A DNA stretch of 64,000 nucleotides, taken from assembly GCA_950097015.1 (NCBI GenBank), contig CATNEN010000007.1:10975001-11039000 (forward strand). The letters are read 5' to 3'. This document shows positions 46,383-58,950 of this stretch, piece after piece (the stretch's first letter is position 1; each line of letters starts with the position of its first letter). The translations under genes were made by a program, and so were the position numbers. Origin of the DNA: Macrostomum hystrix. Its lineage: Eukaryota; Platyhelminthes; Macrostomidae. The notes beneath the pieces are model-generated. The model was not told the DNA's origin. It saw only the letters and a program-made list of their open reading frames with translations, and searched no databases.

Positions 46383-47467
46383 GCCGAGATTGGAGCACCC
46401 ATCATGCAGGGTTGCCACACATCCAACAGCAATCTTGGCTAGGCGGCTTTGGGCCGGAGCATGAGCATGCTCTGATCCTAGCCCGGCTTGAGACCACACT
46501 TTTTGCAGCTCCGTTCCGACGAGGCGGTTGGTCATCGGGTGGCCGCTTAGGTCTGCCGGCTGAGATTGCGGAGTGAGTTGTATAATGAACTAATGAAAGA
46601 GAAGCAAGCTAAAAGCTATATTTGTCAAGAAGAAAATGATTTTCTAAGCTATTTTATCGCTGTCATAAACAACCTGTTAAAACTTTGCATTTAGTAAAAG
46701 CCATACTGGCAGAGGCCATTAAAATACGAGTTACGAATTCAAAGTACTCATAGTTCTTTGCTGCATGATTTGCAAGAGATGCAATCCACCAGTGATCACC
46801 AGATGTGCCTAGCTTTTATGCGTATTCTCTGTCTCTCTCTAGAATTATTTTTTGTCTGACCAGTACTGCTCCCCGAAGGGGGGGCAAAACTTGCTAGTCT
46901 AAGTATCTAAAACTCTAAATAAATAAGAAACTGCATTTGAAAATTAACCATCCACCAAGCAATAATGGTGCGTAAGAATGATGTTATTTATTTCTTATAA
47001 GTATACAGGCGTGGAGATATAGCTAATGAGAATTCCGCTTTATTCTGAACATGACAAAGTAGATCCGATCAGACCAACGCAAAGCCAGAAATGAGTTTTA
47101 TTTTTTTTTAAAGTTTTTGAGTTTTCAAATGGCTTTCAAAACGTGTTTATGATGAGTCTATCCGCTGCACTTTTACCGCCACATTCTCAGCGCTCGCAGA
47201 TCTCACTGGTCGATCGTGGCGGGTCTCCGTCGGCTGATCCGATTGGGGCGGCTGCTGGTCGCCCGCTGCTCCGTAGCTCGAGTTGCTGCAATCGACGGAG
47301 CGCAGAAGGAATGAGTTTGGAGCAGCTCAGCAGCCCTTGAGTCCTAATTGGAACCCTCGATGAACTTGGGATTTTTACTATAATCCCTATCTGTACGTGA
47401 ATCCCATGCCTCTATTCGAGCAGGTTCTTGAGCAGCCGTGCACCTTCTTGAATGCTCAGATAGCGAC
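46383..47467. other. Region downstream of MFSD2, possible orphan exon
   Basis: On the minus strand 47285-47177 is a possible exon: acceptor GATTGCAG, then NSSYGAAGDQQPPQSDQPTE, donor-like GTAAAA. No partner exon was found. It could be an alternative 3' exon or part of another gene. A GC-richer stretch at 46390-46580 has no recognisable product. Confidence 0.25.
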
Positions 47468-50400
47468 TCACAATTTCTCCAGCAGCCGCCGGTTGAGCGC
47501 CTCCCTGTACGGCTTGTCGATGGGGTAAAAGTGCATGAGCAGCAGGGCCAGGCAGACGCACACGATGGGCCCGGGCCCCACCAGGTAGCGCAGTGCCAGG
47601 GCTACCGAGTACGGCTGCTCGCAGGAGTTGCTGTCGTAGCCGCTGACACTGAGCACCAGCTGCGACAGGGCGAGGCTGGCCCCGGAGGCGAACTTGGTGA
47701 AGAAGACGTACAGAGAGTAGAACGTGGCCTCCTTGCGCTCCCCCGTGCGGCAGTAGAAGTCATCGATGACATCAGGCAGCATGGACCAGGGCAGCAACAT
47801 GGCCACCGAGATCGACAGGCCGGACATGCCGATCATCGCGTAGTAGGCGACCACACTGCTCGGCGGCAGAGTCGTTGCCACCATCAGACAGGGCAGCTGC
47901 GGCTGTGGTATGGCCGCCTGGCTTTATGAACTCGCATGTACGAACTGTACTGAGCCAATCACCCCGCCTCCACTGCTTCCACCCCGCCTCCACTGTTTCT
48001 ACCCCGCCTCCACTGCTTCCACCCCGCCTCCACTGTTTCTACCCCGCCTCCACTGTTTCTACCCCGCTTCCACTGTTTCTACCCCGCTTCCACTGTTTCT
48101 ACCCTGCCTCCAGTCCTTCTACCCCGCTTCCACTGTTTCTACCCCGCTTACACTGTTTCTACCCCGCCTCCAGTCCTTCTACCCCGCTTACACTGTTTCT
48201 ACCCCGCCTCCAGTCCTTCTACCCCGCCTCCACTGTTTCTACCCCGCCTCCACTGTTTCTACCCCGCCTCCAGTCCTTCTACCCCGCTTCCACTGTTTCT
48301 ACCCCGCCTCCACTGTTTCTACCCTGCCTCCAGTCCTTCTACACCGCCTCCACTGTTTCTACCCCGCCTCCACTGTTTCTACCCCGCTTCCACTGTTTCT
48401 ACCCCGCCACCAGTCCTTCTACCCCGCTTCCACTGTTTCTACCCCGCTTCCACTGTTTCTACCCCGCCTCCAGTCCTTCTACCCCGCCTCCACTGTTTCT
48501 ACCCTGCCTCCAGTCCTTCTACCCCGCTTCCACTGTTTCTACCCCACCTCCACTGTTTCTACCCTGCCTCCAGTCCTTCTACCCCGCCTCCACTGTTTCT
48601 ACCCCGCCTCCAGTCCTTCTACCCCGCCTCCACTGTTTCTACCCCGCCTCCACTGTTTCTACCCCGCCTCCAGTCCTTCTACCCCGCCTCCAGTCCTTCT
48701 ACCCCGCCTCCAGTCCTTCTACCCCGCCTCCACTGTTTCTACCCCGCCTCCACTGTTTCTACCCCGCCTCCAGTCCTTCTACCCCGCCTCCACTGTTTCT
48801 ACCCCGCCTCCACTGTTTCTACCCCGCCTCCACTGTTTCTACCCCTCCTCCAGTCCTTCTACCCCGCTTCCACTGTTTCTACCCTGCCTCCAGTCCTTCT
48901 ACCCCGCCTCCACTGTTTCTACCCCGCCTCCACTGTTTCTACCCTGCCTCCAGTCCTTCTACCCCGCCTCCACTGCTTCTACCCCGCTTCCACTGTTTCT
49001 ACCCCGCTTACACTGTTTCTACCCCGCCTCCAGTCCTTCTACCCCGCTTACACTGTTTCTACCCCGCCTCCAGTCCTTCTACCCCGCCTCCACTGTTTCT
49101 ACCCCGCCTCCACTGTTTCTACCACGCCTCCAGTCCTTCTACCCCGCCTCCACTGTTTCTACCCCGCCTCCACTGTTTCTACCCCGCCTCCAGTCCTTCT
49201 ACCCCGCCTCCAGTCCTTCTACCCCGCCTCCAGTCCTTCTACCCCGCCTCCACTGTTTCTACCCCACCTCCACTGTTTCTACCCTGCCTCCAGTCCTTCT
49301 ACCCCGCCTCCACTGTTTCTACCCCGCCTCCAGTCCTTCTACCCCGCCTCCACTGTTTCTACCCCGCTTCCACTGTTTCTACCCCGCCTCCAGTCCTTCT
49401 ACCCCGCTTCCACTGTTTCTACCCTGCCTCCAGTCCTTCTACCCCGCCTCCACTGTTTCTACCCTGCCTCCAGTCCTTCTACCCCGCTTCCACTGTTTCT
49501 ACCCTGCCTCCAGTCCTTCTACCCCGCTTCCACTGTTTCTACCCCGCTTACACTGTTTCTACCCCGCCTCCAGTCCTTCTACCCCGCCTCCACTGTTTCT
49601 ACCCCGCCTCCAGTCCTTCTACCCCGCCTCCACTGTTTCTACCCCGCCTCCACTGTTTCTGCCCCGCCTCCAGTCCTTCTACCCCGCTTCCACTGTTTCT
49701 ACCCTGCCTCCAGTCCTTCTACCCCGCCTCCACTGTTTCTACCCCGCCTCCAGTCCTTCTACCCCGCTTCCACTGTTTCTACCCTGCCTCCAGTCCTTCT
49801 ACCCCGCCTCCACTGTTTCTACCCCGCCTCCACTGTTTCTACCCCGCCTCCACTGTTTCTACCCCGCCTCCACTGTTTCTACCCTGCCTCCAGTCCTTCT
49901 ACCCCGCTTCCACTGTTTCTACCCTGCCTCCAGTCCTTCTACCCCGCTTCCACTGTTTCTACCCCGCTTACACTGTTTCTACCCCGCCTCCAGTCCTTCT
50001 ACCCCGCCTCCACTGTTTCTACCCCGCCTCCAGTCCTTCTACCCCGCCTCCAGTCCTTCTACCCCGCCTCCACTGTTTCTACCCCGCCTCCACTGTTTCT
50101 GCCCCGCCTCCAGTCCTTCTACCCCGCTTCCACTGTTTCTACCCTGCCTCCAGTCCTTCTACCCCGCCTCCACTGTTTCTACCCCGCCTCCAGTCCTTCT
50201 ACCCCGCTTCCACTGTTTCTACCCTGCCTCCAGTCCTTCTACCCCGCCTCCAAAGTTTCTACCCAGCCTCCACTGTTTCTACCCCGCCTCCACTGTTTCT
50301 ACCCCGCCTCCACTGTTTCTACCCCGCCTCCAGTCCTTCTACCCCGCCTCCAGTCCTTCTACCCCGCCTCCACTGTTTCTGCCCCGCCTCCAGTCCTTCT

Positions 50401-53400
50401 ACCCCGCCTCCACTGTTTCTACCCCGCCTCCACTGTTTCTACCCTGCCTCCAGTCCTTCTACCCCGCCTCCACTGTTTCTACCCCGCTTACACTGTTTCT
50501 ACCCCGCCACCACTGTTTCTACCCTGCCTCCAGTCCTTCTACCCCGCCTCCACTGTTTCTACTCCGCTTCAACTGTTTCTACCCCGCCTCCAGTCCTTCT
50601 ACCCCGCCTCCACTGTTTCTACCCCGCCTCCACTGTTTCTACCCCGCCTCCAGTCCTTCTACCCCGCCTCCAGTCCTTCTACCCCGCCTCCACTGTTTCT
50701 ACCCTGCCTCCAGTTCTTCTACCCCGCCTCCACTGTTTCTACCCCGCCTCCACTGTTTCTACCCCGCCTCCAGTCCTTCTACCCCGCTTCCACTGTTTCT
50801 ACCCTGCCTCCAGTCCTTCTACCCCGCCTCCACTGTTTCTACCCCGCCTCCACTGTTTCTACCCCGCCTCCACTGTTTCTACCCCGCTTCCACTGTTTCT
50901 ACCCTGCCTCCACTGTTTCTACCCTGCCTCCAGTCCTTCTACCCCGCCTCCACTGTTTCTACCCCGCCTCCAGTCCTTCTACCCCGCTTCCACTGTTTCT
51001 ACCCCGCCTCCACTGTTTCTACCCCGCTTCCACTGCTTCTACGCCCATTCCTACCCAGCACTAGTGCAGCACTTCTCCCTTCGCATCCCGGCAACTCACA
51101 ACGAGGCCGAGCATGAAAACCCTCTTCTTGCCGAACCTGTCGCACATGTGCGACCAGAACGGCACCAGCAGAACGGCCACGGTCAGCACGGTGAAGATGC
51201 CGGAGTTCATGTGGCTGCCCATGCCGAGGCTGTGCGTGGTGTACAGGCCAAGGTTTGCCTGCACCGTCTGGAATGTGGAGCGAGTGGATCGTGCCTTGTC
51301 ACTGCGGGCTCGTGTAAGCGACCCGCAAGCAATTTACTCGGCTTCAAGACGTGTGGGGGCCCACCTGGATTCCCAGCGACATGAATAGGAAGGCCAGCAT
51401 GAGCAGCACGTACGGCCGGTGGCCCAGCGCACTGCGCACGTTGCTCAGCAGGGAGTCCCGCCTGGCGTCCAGCTTCACGCGCTCCCGGATGCCGAAGGTG
51501 GCAATGAGACCGTTGGCGAAGTAGATCGCAGAGATTGTCAGCGCCGCGATGGCGTAGCCACGGCGCTGCACGGAAAGGGAACCGAGGTTAGAATGGAATC
51601 GAAGCAGCTCATGAAACTTGATGAAATAAGGGGAGAATGATATGAGGGGAGAATGATATTAGGGGAGAATGATATGAGGGAGAATGAAGTGAGGGCAGAA
51701 TGAAGTGAGGGGAGAATAAAGCGAGGGGAGAATGAAGTGAGGGGAGAATGACGTCAGGGGAGAATGAAGTGAGGGGAGAATGAAGTGAGGGCAGAATGAA
51801 GTGAGGGGAGAATGAAGTGAGGGGAGAATGAGGTGAGGGCAGAATGAAGTGAGGGGAGAATGAGGTGAGGGGAGAATGAAGTGAGGGGAGAATGAAGTGA
51901 GGGGAGAAGGATATGAGGGGGAGAATATGTAGCGATTAAAAGTAGTGAAGAGTTAGGAAAAAAGGCAGGTTATGATTCCCAGTGTCAGGAAAAGCTGAAG
52001 TGCAGTGTGGGGAGCTCGAGAAAGGGGAGACAGGGATTGGAGGCGGGCTGAATGTGTTGTCAAGGACGCCGAGGAACCGGCTGAGACCTTGTTGTGTTCT
52101 TGTCCAACGTTGTGTCGGAGCACGTTTATTAGTATCGTATGAGAATACACAGGCTCGAGGCCTAACAAACACAGAGTGAATAAATGTATCGCAGCTGCTT
52201 AGCGGGCATACACTAGCTTTCGCTCTGCGACTAGAGTGGCCATAGACAGACATCTATCTTAAAGCTTAAAGCGCAGACATCACAGACCTCATCCAACAGG
52301 CTGTCGGGCGAGGCGGATTCGTTGGCATCACCCGCGCTGCAGTCAGCCGCCAGTCGGTGGCGGCTGCTGATGGCGCCGAAGACGCCAGTGCCGATGATGG
52401 TGAAGAGCAGCTCGAAGCCGATCCTGCAGGCAGTGGCGCCGTCCTTGTCCTTGGCGCAGTCCGAGATCAGCATGGTCGATGATGCATAGGGCACGTGATA
52501 GCACTGCGGGAGCGGGTTGCGAGCGCTGCTTGCTACTAACTGGCTAAAGTGAGTAGTGTGTTGCGGCTATGGGTTAGTCCCAGCCCGGATCAAATGCAAC
52601 ACCGCTGGCAGCTCACGGTGATGCATGCGCAGTAGGCCAGGTAGCAGAGCAGGTGGTAGAGGAACTGGGAGCTCTGGATGCCGCCGCCGCTGAGCCACAT
52701 GGCCAAGAAGGAGGCCGGGCCCACCACGGTGGCCACTGCCAGCCAGGGCTTCGTGCGGCCGCAGCGGGTTCGAGTCCGCAGCACCAGCTGGCCGACCAGC
52801 GGGTCCGTGGCCGCGTCCCAGGCCCGGCCAGAGAAGGTGATGACGGACACCTGGGCTGGGGTGAGGCGCACGGCCTCCAGCAGGTAGAGGCTGAAGTAGA
52901 AGCCGCAGATGTTGCTCGTCATCTGCAGCGGCGGCGCCGCCAAGCCGAAGAGCAGCTTCCGACACAGCGACAGGCGGGACTGCGGCCCCTGATTGGGCTC
53001 GATGAGCAGACCCTGGTATGATTGATTGATTTCCGATAAGTGGTCAGCTCGTGACTTGGTTGCTTGTTTAATTTAAAAATAGATTTAAAAAATAGGTTGG
53101 TAGGTAATTGAGTTTCGAGTTGCTCCTATTTTTAGAAGTTTCGTAGGGAACCCCTTCTTTAAGACATCAACCCAGTCACGTGACTTGACCCCTGTCATGG
53201 CCGAATCTCACCAAGTTGGAGTTTGGACGTATTTAAACAAGCCTTGACTTAAGTAGCTTACTGACCTACAGGCGGAGATTGAGTAGTGCTAAATTGACTA
53301 GCTGGTGGAACAGATTAGCAAGCCTTGACTTAAGTAGCTTACTGACCTACAGGCGGAGATTGAGTAGTGCTAAATTGACTAGCTGGTGGAACAGATTAGC

Positions 53401-55120
53401 AAGCCTTGACTTAAGTAGCTTACTGACCTACAGGCGGAGATTGAGTAGTGCTAAATTGACTAGCTGGTGGAACAGATTAGCAAGCCTTGACTTAAGTAGC
53501 TTACTGACCTACAGGCGGAGATTGAGTAGTGCTAAATTGACTAGCTGGTGGAACAGATTAGCAAGCCTTGACTTAAGTAGCTTACTGACCTACAGGCGGA
53601 GATTGAGTAGTGCTAAATTGACTAGCTGGTGGAACAGATTAGCAAGCCTTGACTTAAGTAGCTTACTGACCTACAGGCGGAGATTGAGTAGTGCTAAATT
53701 GACTAGCTGGTGGAACAGATTAGCAAGCCTTGACTTAAGTAGCTTACTGACCTACAGGCGGAGATTGAGTAGTGCTAAATTGACTAGCTGGTGGAACAGA
53801 TTAGCAAGCCTTGACTTAAGTAGCTTACTGACCTACAGGCGGAGATTGAGTAGTGCTAAATTGACTAGCTGGTGGAACAGATTAGCAAGCCTTGACTTAA
53901 GTAGCTTACTGACCTACAGGCGGAGATTGAGTAGTGCTAAATTGACTAGCTGGTGGAACAGATTAGCAAGCCTTGACTTAAGTAGCTTACTGACCTACAG
54001 GCGGAGATTGAGTAGTGCTAAATTGACTAGCTGGTGGAACAGATTAGCAAATTTCAGTTTAATCACAGCTTTTCGCTGCTGCAAATTGAAACCACTATTG
54101 GCAGTGCGTCACTAGTATGTGAATGTTATGTTTAGCGATCGAGATAGCTTTGACCCACAGGCAGCAATGGATTGCGGAAATAAATCCAATAAATCAAGTA
54201 CATGTTAATGTTAAGTGCATTTGAAATATTTAGGGTCCTGATCTAGCCACTGAAAGGTGGAATGGATTGCTGATCTAGCCACTGAAAGGTGGAATGGATT
54301 GCTGATCTATCCACTGAAAGGTGGAATGGATTGCTGATCTAGCCACTGAAAGGTGGAATGGATTGCTGATCTAGCCACTGAAAGGTGGAATGGATTGCTG
54401 ATCTAGCCACTGAAAGGTGGAATGGATTGCTGATCTAGCCACTGAAAGGTGGAATGGATTGCTGATCTAGCCACTGAAAGGTGGAATGGATTGCTGATCT
54501 ATCCACTGAAAGGTGGAATGGATTGCTGATCTAGCCACTGAAAGGTTGAATGGATTGCTGATCTAGCCACTGAAAGGTGGAATGGATTGCTGATCTAGCC
54601 ACTGAAAGGTGGAATGGATTGCTGATCTATCCACTGAAAGGTGGAATGGATTGCTGATCTAGCCACTGAAAGGTGGAATGGATTGCTGATCTATCCACTG
54701 AAAGGTGGAATGGATTGCTGATCTAGCCACTGAAAGGTGGAATGGATTGCTGATCTAGCCACTGAAAGGTGGAATGGATTGCTGATCTAGCCACTGAAAG
54801 GTGGAATGGATTGCTGATCTAGCCACTGAAAGGTGGAATGGATTGCTGATCTAGCCACTGAAAGGTGGAATGGATTGGTGATCTAGCCACTGAAAGATGG
54901 AATGGATTGCTGATCTAGTCACTGAAAGGTGGAATGGATTGCTGATCTAGCCACTGAAAGGTGGAATGGATTGCTGATCTAGCCACTGAAAGGTGGAATG
55001 GATTGCTGATCTAGTCACTGAAAGGTGGAATGGATTGCTAGCCCATGCAGTTTAATCAGAGTGAAGGATAAATCAGGAACTCACCTTGTCTTTGTCATCC
55101 TGCCCAATGTCAGAGGACAT
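47468..55120 (-). CDS. MFSD2: MFSD2-like major facilitator (sodium/lysolipid symporter family), six exons
   Basis: Minus-strand exons 55120-55085, 53012-52617, 52503-52288, 51565-51365, 51267-51100 and 47896-47468 all join in phase 0 and give 481 residues from MSSDIGQDDKDK to the stop. The first membrane block includes GFYFSLYLLE and GRAWDAATDPLVG, the acidic sodium-site motif of MFSD2. Exon 3 has YHVPYASSTMLISDCAKDKD. The last exon has LLPWSMLPDVIDDF and SLYVFFTKFASGASL, and ends with MHFYPIDKPYREALNRRLLE. Known MFSD2A carries lysophosphatidylcholine with sodium across the plasma membrane. The exact substrate here is inference. The donor after exon 3 is GTCTGT, less usual. Intron 1 holds two arrays, intron 3 one, and the last intron 3.1 kb of a 20-bp repeat. 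Confidence 0.92.
47945..51045. repeat. 20-bp minisatellite filling the last MFSD2 intron, about 155 copies
   Basis: Two main unit types, ACCCCGCCTCCACTGTTTCT and ACCCCGCCTCCAGTCCTTCT, alternate irregularly, with TTCCACT, TTACACT and ACCCTG variants. Because the unit has no stop codon in several frames, open frames longer than 1000 codons cross it. They are not genes. Confidence 0.97.
51627..51923. repeat. 16-17-bp minisatellite in MFSD2 intron 3
   Basis: About 17 copies of GGGGAGAATGAAGTGAG with ATATGAG and GGCAG variants. Confidence 0.93.
53225..54050. repeat. 81-bp tandem repeat in MFSD2 intron 1
   Basis: About ten nearly identical copies (GAGTAGTGC at 53281, 53362 and so on). The period is a multiple of three, so a 278-codon frame with a 27-residue repeat is open on the plus strand. 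That is opposite to the host gene and is judged an artefact. Confidence 0.95.
54237..55038. repeat. 32-bp tandem repeat in MFSD2 intron 1
   Basis: About 25 copies of a unit starting ATCTAGCCACTGAAAGGTGG, with CTAT, CTAGT and single-base variants. Confidence 0.95.
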
Positions 55121-55799
55121 TGTTGGCACCAGCTGTCCTCAGTGTCAGGTGCTCAGTTGTGGCAGATTCAACATGGAAGCTAAACTGCTGTATACACACC
55201 TGTGCGCAATCTTGTGTAAAACACTGAGTCAGTGCAGTCAGTGAGCTTTGTTATACCTGTGCTCTTTACCAACAGTAAGTGTACTCATTCGGAGACCTTT
55301 GGCCTGCATGAGCTGCTCGGGTGGGCCTCAACGCTCATTTTTGCAGATAAGAGGAATGCTCAACTCGTCAATCTATGCTATTTAGATCACAAAGCTAAGT
55401 TAGATGAAGAAAACATTTTAGGAGCCTGATTGAATACATCTGCTTTGAAACTGGACAGATAATGTTGTGCTGCAGTAAATATGTAATTCAATATTTAATT
55501 TATTTTTCAATTTTTATTTATTAAATTTGAAAAAATCATACACAATCGAGCCAGATTAACTTCATATTGCTGGACTGGATTGGGGTAGGGGTAACTCAAT
55601 AAGCCTAGAAAATGTATATAACTGATAAGAATATTTATTGCACATTCTGGAACCTCACTGTGATTGGCTACGGCTGCAGACAGCTGGCACTTCACTGTGA
55701 TTGGCTGCAGCTGCAGACAGCTGGCACCTCGATCACTGTGATTGGCTGGCACCCACCTCAATCATCCCAGTTCAAAGCAGCACCGCAAAAGTCTCACTC

Positions 55800-58700
55800 T
55801 CACTCAGCCGTCGGCTCGAAGCCGAACTCTTTGAAGGCGGCGCGGAATTCCTGCTCTTCCTGTTTCCGCCAGTCAGCCAGAGGCTCTTCGGCCTTGCGCT
55901 CGTACAGCCGCACCACCGTGATGTGCAGCGCGGCCAGCTGCAGATCAGTGAACTGGAAGGCGAAGCGGACAGATTCGTGTGCTACGGAGTGACAGTTCAG
56001 AGGCTCGAGGATATGGCTGCGGGCATCTCACCAGCAAACTCCCTGGCGGACCGCTGCCCCAGCACTGCCTGACCTCGCCAGATTTCGAGTAACAGAAGAC
56101 CTCGTTGAGCGGATGCCGCGGCCCGCAGCCATAGTCGAATTTCCGCAGTTCGGCGATGCTGCCCCGCCTGCTGGAGTTCCAGTCGCTCACGGCACCCTCC
56201 GCCTTCCGCAGCTGCTCCGCGTAGCTCTCCGCATCCGCCTCCGAGCGCAACGCCATCCGGACGCTGGCCAGGTGGGGATACTTGCCGCGCTCCTCCAGCT
56301 GCTTCATCAGCCGCGCAGCCTCCGAGCCGCAGCTCAGCTTCAGCAGCTCCATGAGGCGATCGTCGGTGAGCCAGAGTAGCGACTCCAGCGACTCCGGACT
56401 GTCCAACAGGTACTGGACGGCCCTAGGATCCGTTCCAGGCTCCGAGCGGTGGCTCTTCAGGTGATCGCGGGCTGCAGACAAGGCGTCCTGGAAGCTGCAG
56501 ATGGCGCCAATGCGCATTAAGTGTTAATTCAGCTTTTGATTTGCTTGTGTGTGTGTGTGTCTAACAGGTGTGCGTCTTACAGGTGTGTGTCTTACAGGTG
56601 TGTGTCTTAAAGGTGTGTGTCTGTCTAACAGGTGTGTGTGTGTCTAACAGGTGTGTGTGTGTCTAACAGGTGTGTGTCTGTCTAAAAGGTGTGTGTCTGT
56701 CTAACAGGTGTGTGTGTGTCTAACAGGTGTGTGTCTGTCTAACAGGTGTGTGTCTGTCTAAAAGGTGTGTGTCTGTCTAACAGGTGTGTGTGTGTGTCTA
56801 ACAGGTGTGTGTCTTACATGTGTGTGTCTTACATGTGTGTGTCGATCTAACAGGTGTGTGTCTGTTTAACAGGTGTGTGTCTGTTTAACAGGTGTGTGTG
56901 TCTGTCTTCTGCTCACACTTTCTCGAAGGCAATAGACTTCACGTGCTGGTAGGCAATGTAGTGCATCTGCCTGCGAGCAACCAGCAGATTGATGTAGTCC
57001 AGCACCTGCTTGTCCCTCAGCACTAGCAGCATGCGCGTCGCAGCGGGACTAGCGGGGTCGCGGCACGGCAGCACGCGCAGCAGTGACAGCTGGCGGCTCG
57101 CGTCGAAGCGGGTCGTCAGGCCGAGGCTCTGGGCGTCGCGGTTCAGGTAGTCGATCTTGTCTACGTCGAAGCCGGTCCGCTTGTTGTTCACGATCTGCCG
57201 GTTTTCAGTGGCGGTTTCGCGACACTGTTCGTGACCCCGACTTTCCAACAAGGCGCCACAAACCTTGGGTTTCCAACTAGTGAAACTTACTGTGGGGCAG
57301 GCTTGGGTTTCCAACTAGTGAAACATGTGGGGTGGGGCAGGCTTGGGTTTCCAACTAGTGAAACATGTGGGGTGGGGCAGGCTTGGGTTTCCAACTAGTG
57401 AAACATGTGGGGTGGGGCAGACTTGGGTTTCCAACTAGTGAAACATGTGGGGTGGGGCAGGCTTGGGTTTCCAACTAGTGAAACATGTGGGGTGGGGCAG
57501 GCTTGGGTTTCCAACTAGTGAAACATGTGGGGTGGGGCAGGCTTGGGTTTCCAACTAGTGAAACATGTGGGGTGGGGGCAGGCTTGGGTTTCCAACTAGT
57601 GGGGTGGGGCAGGCGGGACTGACCTCGTACAGGAATTGCTTCTCGGGCGGTATCTTCGAACACTCGCCGTCCGGTGCGCCTAGAATGAGGTCGCCGATGA
57701 GCTTCTGGTGGGTGCAGCCGCCGGGCCAGCGGGTCTGCATGAAGTGCGAGAACTCCTGTGAATCCGAGTCCTGCCTGCGGGCAACGTCATCCACGATGGA
57801 GTTGAGAACCTGCACGCTCATGCGCTCGTGGTGATACTTGATGCCCTGTGAGTTCAGCAGCGACTCCCACAGGTGCGAATAGGGACCGTGGCCGAGGTCG
57901 TGGCACAGGCCTGCAATGGCCACGCAGACAGCCTCCTCCTCGCTGAACTGCTCCTCGGACAAGCAGCCACGCAGCTTCTTGGCCATCTCCCAGGCCAGGT
58001 GGTAGGTGCTGCGTGACGGGGTTTGACGGTGCGGCTGATGCATCCGTGATGGATCCCTCTTTGATTGGCTTCCTATTCAGCTCCTTGGCTTCCTATTCAG
58101 CTCCTTGGCTTCCTATTCAGCTCCTTGGCTTCCTATTCAGCTCCTTGACTTCCTATTCAGCTCCTTGGCTTCCACTCAGCTCCTTGGCCTCCTATTCAGC
58201 TCCTTGGCTTCCACTCAGCTCCTTGGCTTCCACTCAGCTCCTTGGCTTCCTATTCAGCTCCTTGGCTTCCTATTCAGCTCCTTGGCTTCCACTCAGCTCC
58301 TTGGCTTCCACTCAGCTCCTTGGCTTCCACTCAGCTCCTTGGCTTCCTATTCAGCTCCTTGGCCTCCTATTCAGCTCCTTGACTTCCTATTCAGCTCCTT
58401 GGCCTCCTATTCAGCTCCTTGACTTCCTATTCAGCTCCTTGACTTCCTATTCAGCTCCTTGGCCTCCTATTCAGCTCCTTGGCCTCCTATTCAGCTCCTT
58501 GGCCTCCTATTCAGCTCCTTGGCCTCCTATTCAGCTCCTTAGCTTCCACTCAGCTCCTTGACTCTTTACTCGGCAGCTCCGTCAGCTCGAGCTGCACTCA
58601 CCCAATGCTGTGCTCAAACCGAGTTTTAGTTGCTGAAGGATAGACCAGGTCGGTCAGGGCGAGCTGCTTGAGTCGCCTCAATCGCTGGAACTGCGGCCTG

Positions 58701-58950
58701 TCCATGATCACCTGGGCGAAGGTGTGCAGCTGTATGGTGCCATGCACCGGGTCATTGATGGTCTGCAGTGGCAATGTTAACAGGGGCTGATAGTTCTTGC
58801 CTTCTGTTTTCATTTCAGTTAAAAGCTACAAAGTAGACTGTGTAATTCCCATCTCATACTAGTGGCAAACTGAGCAACTGCTACAGCCGAAGGCTGAGAT
58901 CTCACCTTCACGGACTGGAAGCTAGCTCGAGCATCCGGTTGAGACTGCAT
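55800..58950 (-). CDS. SAMHD1: SAMHD1-like dNTP triphosphohydrolase, copy B (complete)
   Basis: Exons 58950-58906, 58762-58602, 58008-57624, 57194-56917, 56494-56032 and 55952-55800 join in phase and give 494 residues. The start MQSQPDARASFQSVK joins TINDPVHGTIQLH. HD-domain landmarks: [20 protein letters not shown] (His105-Asp106), YHHERMS and FDVDKID (Asp209-Lys210), matching the metal and catalytic positions of SAMHD1. The SAM domain of vertebrate SAMHD1 is absent: only 15 residues precede the HD fold. The last exon encodes FTDLQLAALHITVVRLYERK. One exon (161 bp) has exactly the same length in copy A, and every shared junction phase is the same, so the two arose by gene duplication. The donor after exon 3 is GTCAGT. 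Three of five introns hold different minisatellites. The 680 bp to the MFSD2 start leaves little room for a separate promoter. Confidence 0.93.
56555..56905. repeat. GTGTGTCTNTCTAACAG repeat in SAMHD1-B intron
   Basis: About 18 copies of a 16-20-bp unit with CTTACAG, CTAAAAG and GTGTGTG variants. On the gene strand it begins within about 10 bp of the splice donor. Confidence 0.93.
57263..57605. repeat. 40-bp minisatellite in SAMHD1-B intron
   Basis: About eight copies of GGTTTCCAACTAGTGAAACA plus TGTGGGGTGGGGCAGGCTTG. On the gene strand the first, shortened copy begins about 10 bp after the donor. Confidence 0.95.
58070..58560. repeat. 20/19-bp minisatellite in SAMHD1-B intron
   Basis: About 25 copies of CTCCTTGGCTTCCTATTCAG (20 bp), with CCACTCAG (19 bp), GGCCTC and TTGACTTC variants. 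Confidence 0.95.

Noticed and set aside
47875-51384. Open frames of 1169 and 1068 codons on the plus strand
   Set aside because: They run through the 20-bp minisatellite of an MFSD2 intron, whose units lack stop codons. Composition is a cyclic Ser/Thr/Pro/Leu pattern, and the frame is opposite to the host gene.
53279-54115. 278-codon frame with a 27-residue repeat
   Set aside because: Product of an 81-bp tandem repeat in MFSD2 intron 1, on the opposite strand, with no splice or promoter support.
58598-58813. Alternative start of SAMHD1-B with MKTEGKNYQ upstream of TINDPVHG
   Set aside because: An acceptor (CCACTGCAG) lies exactly at the conserved boundary, and an upstream exon (58950-58906) with its own ATG joins in phase. 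Read-through would be an intron-retention form.
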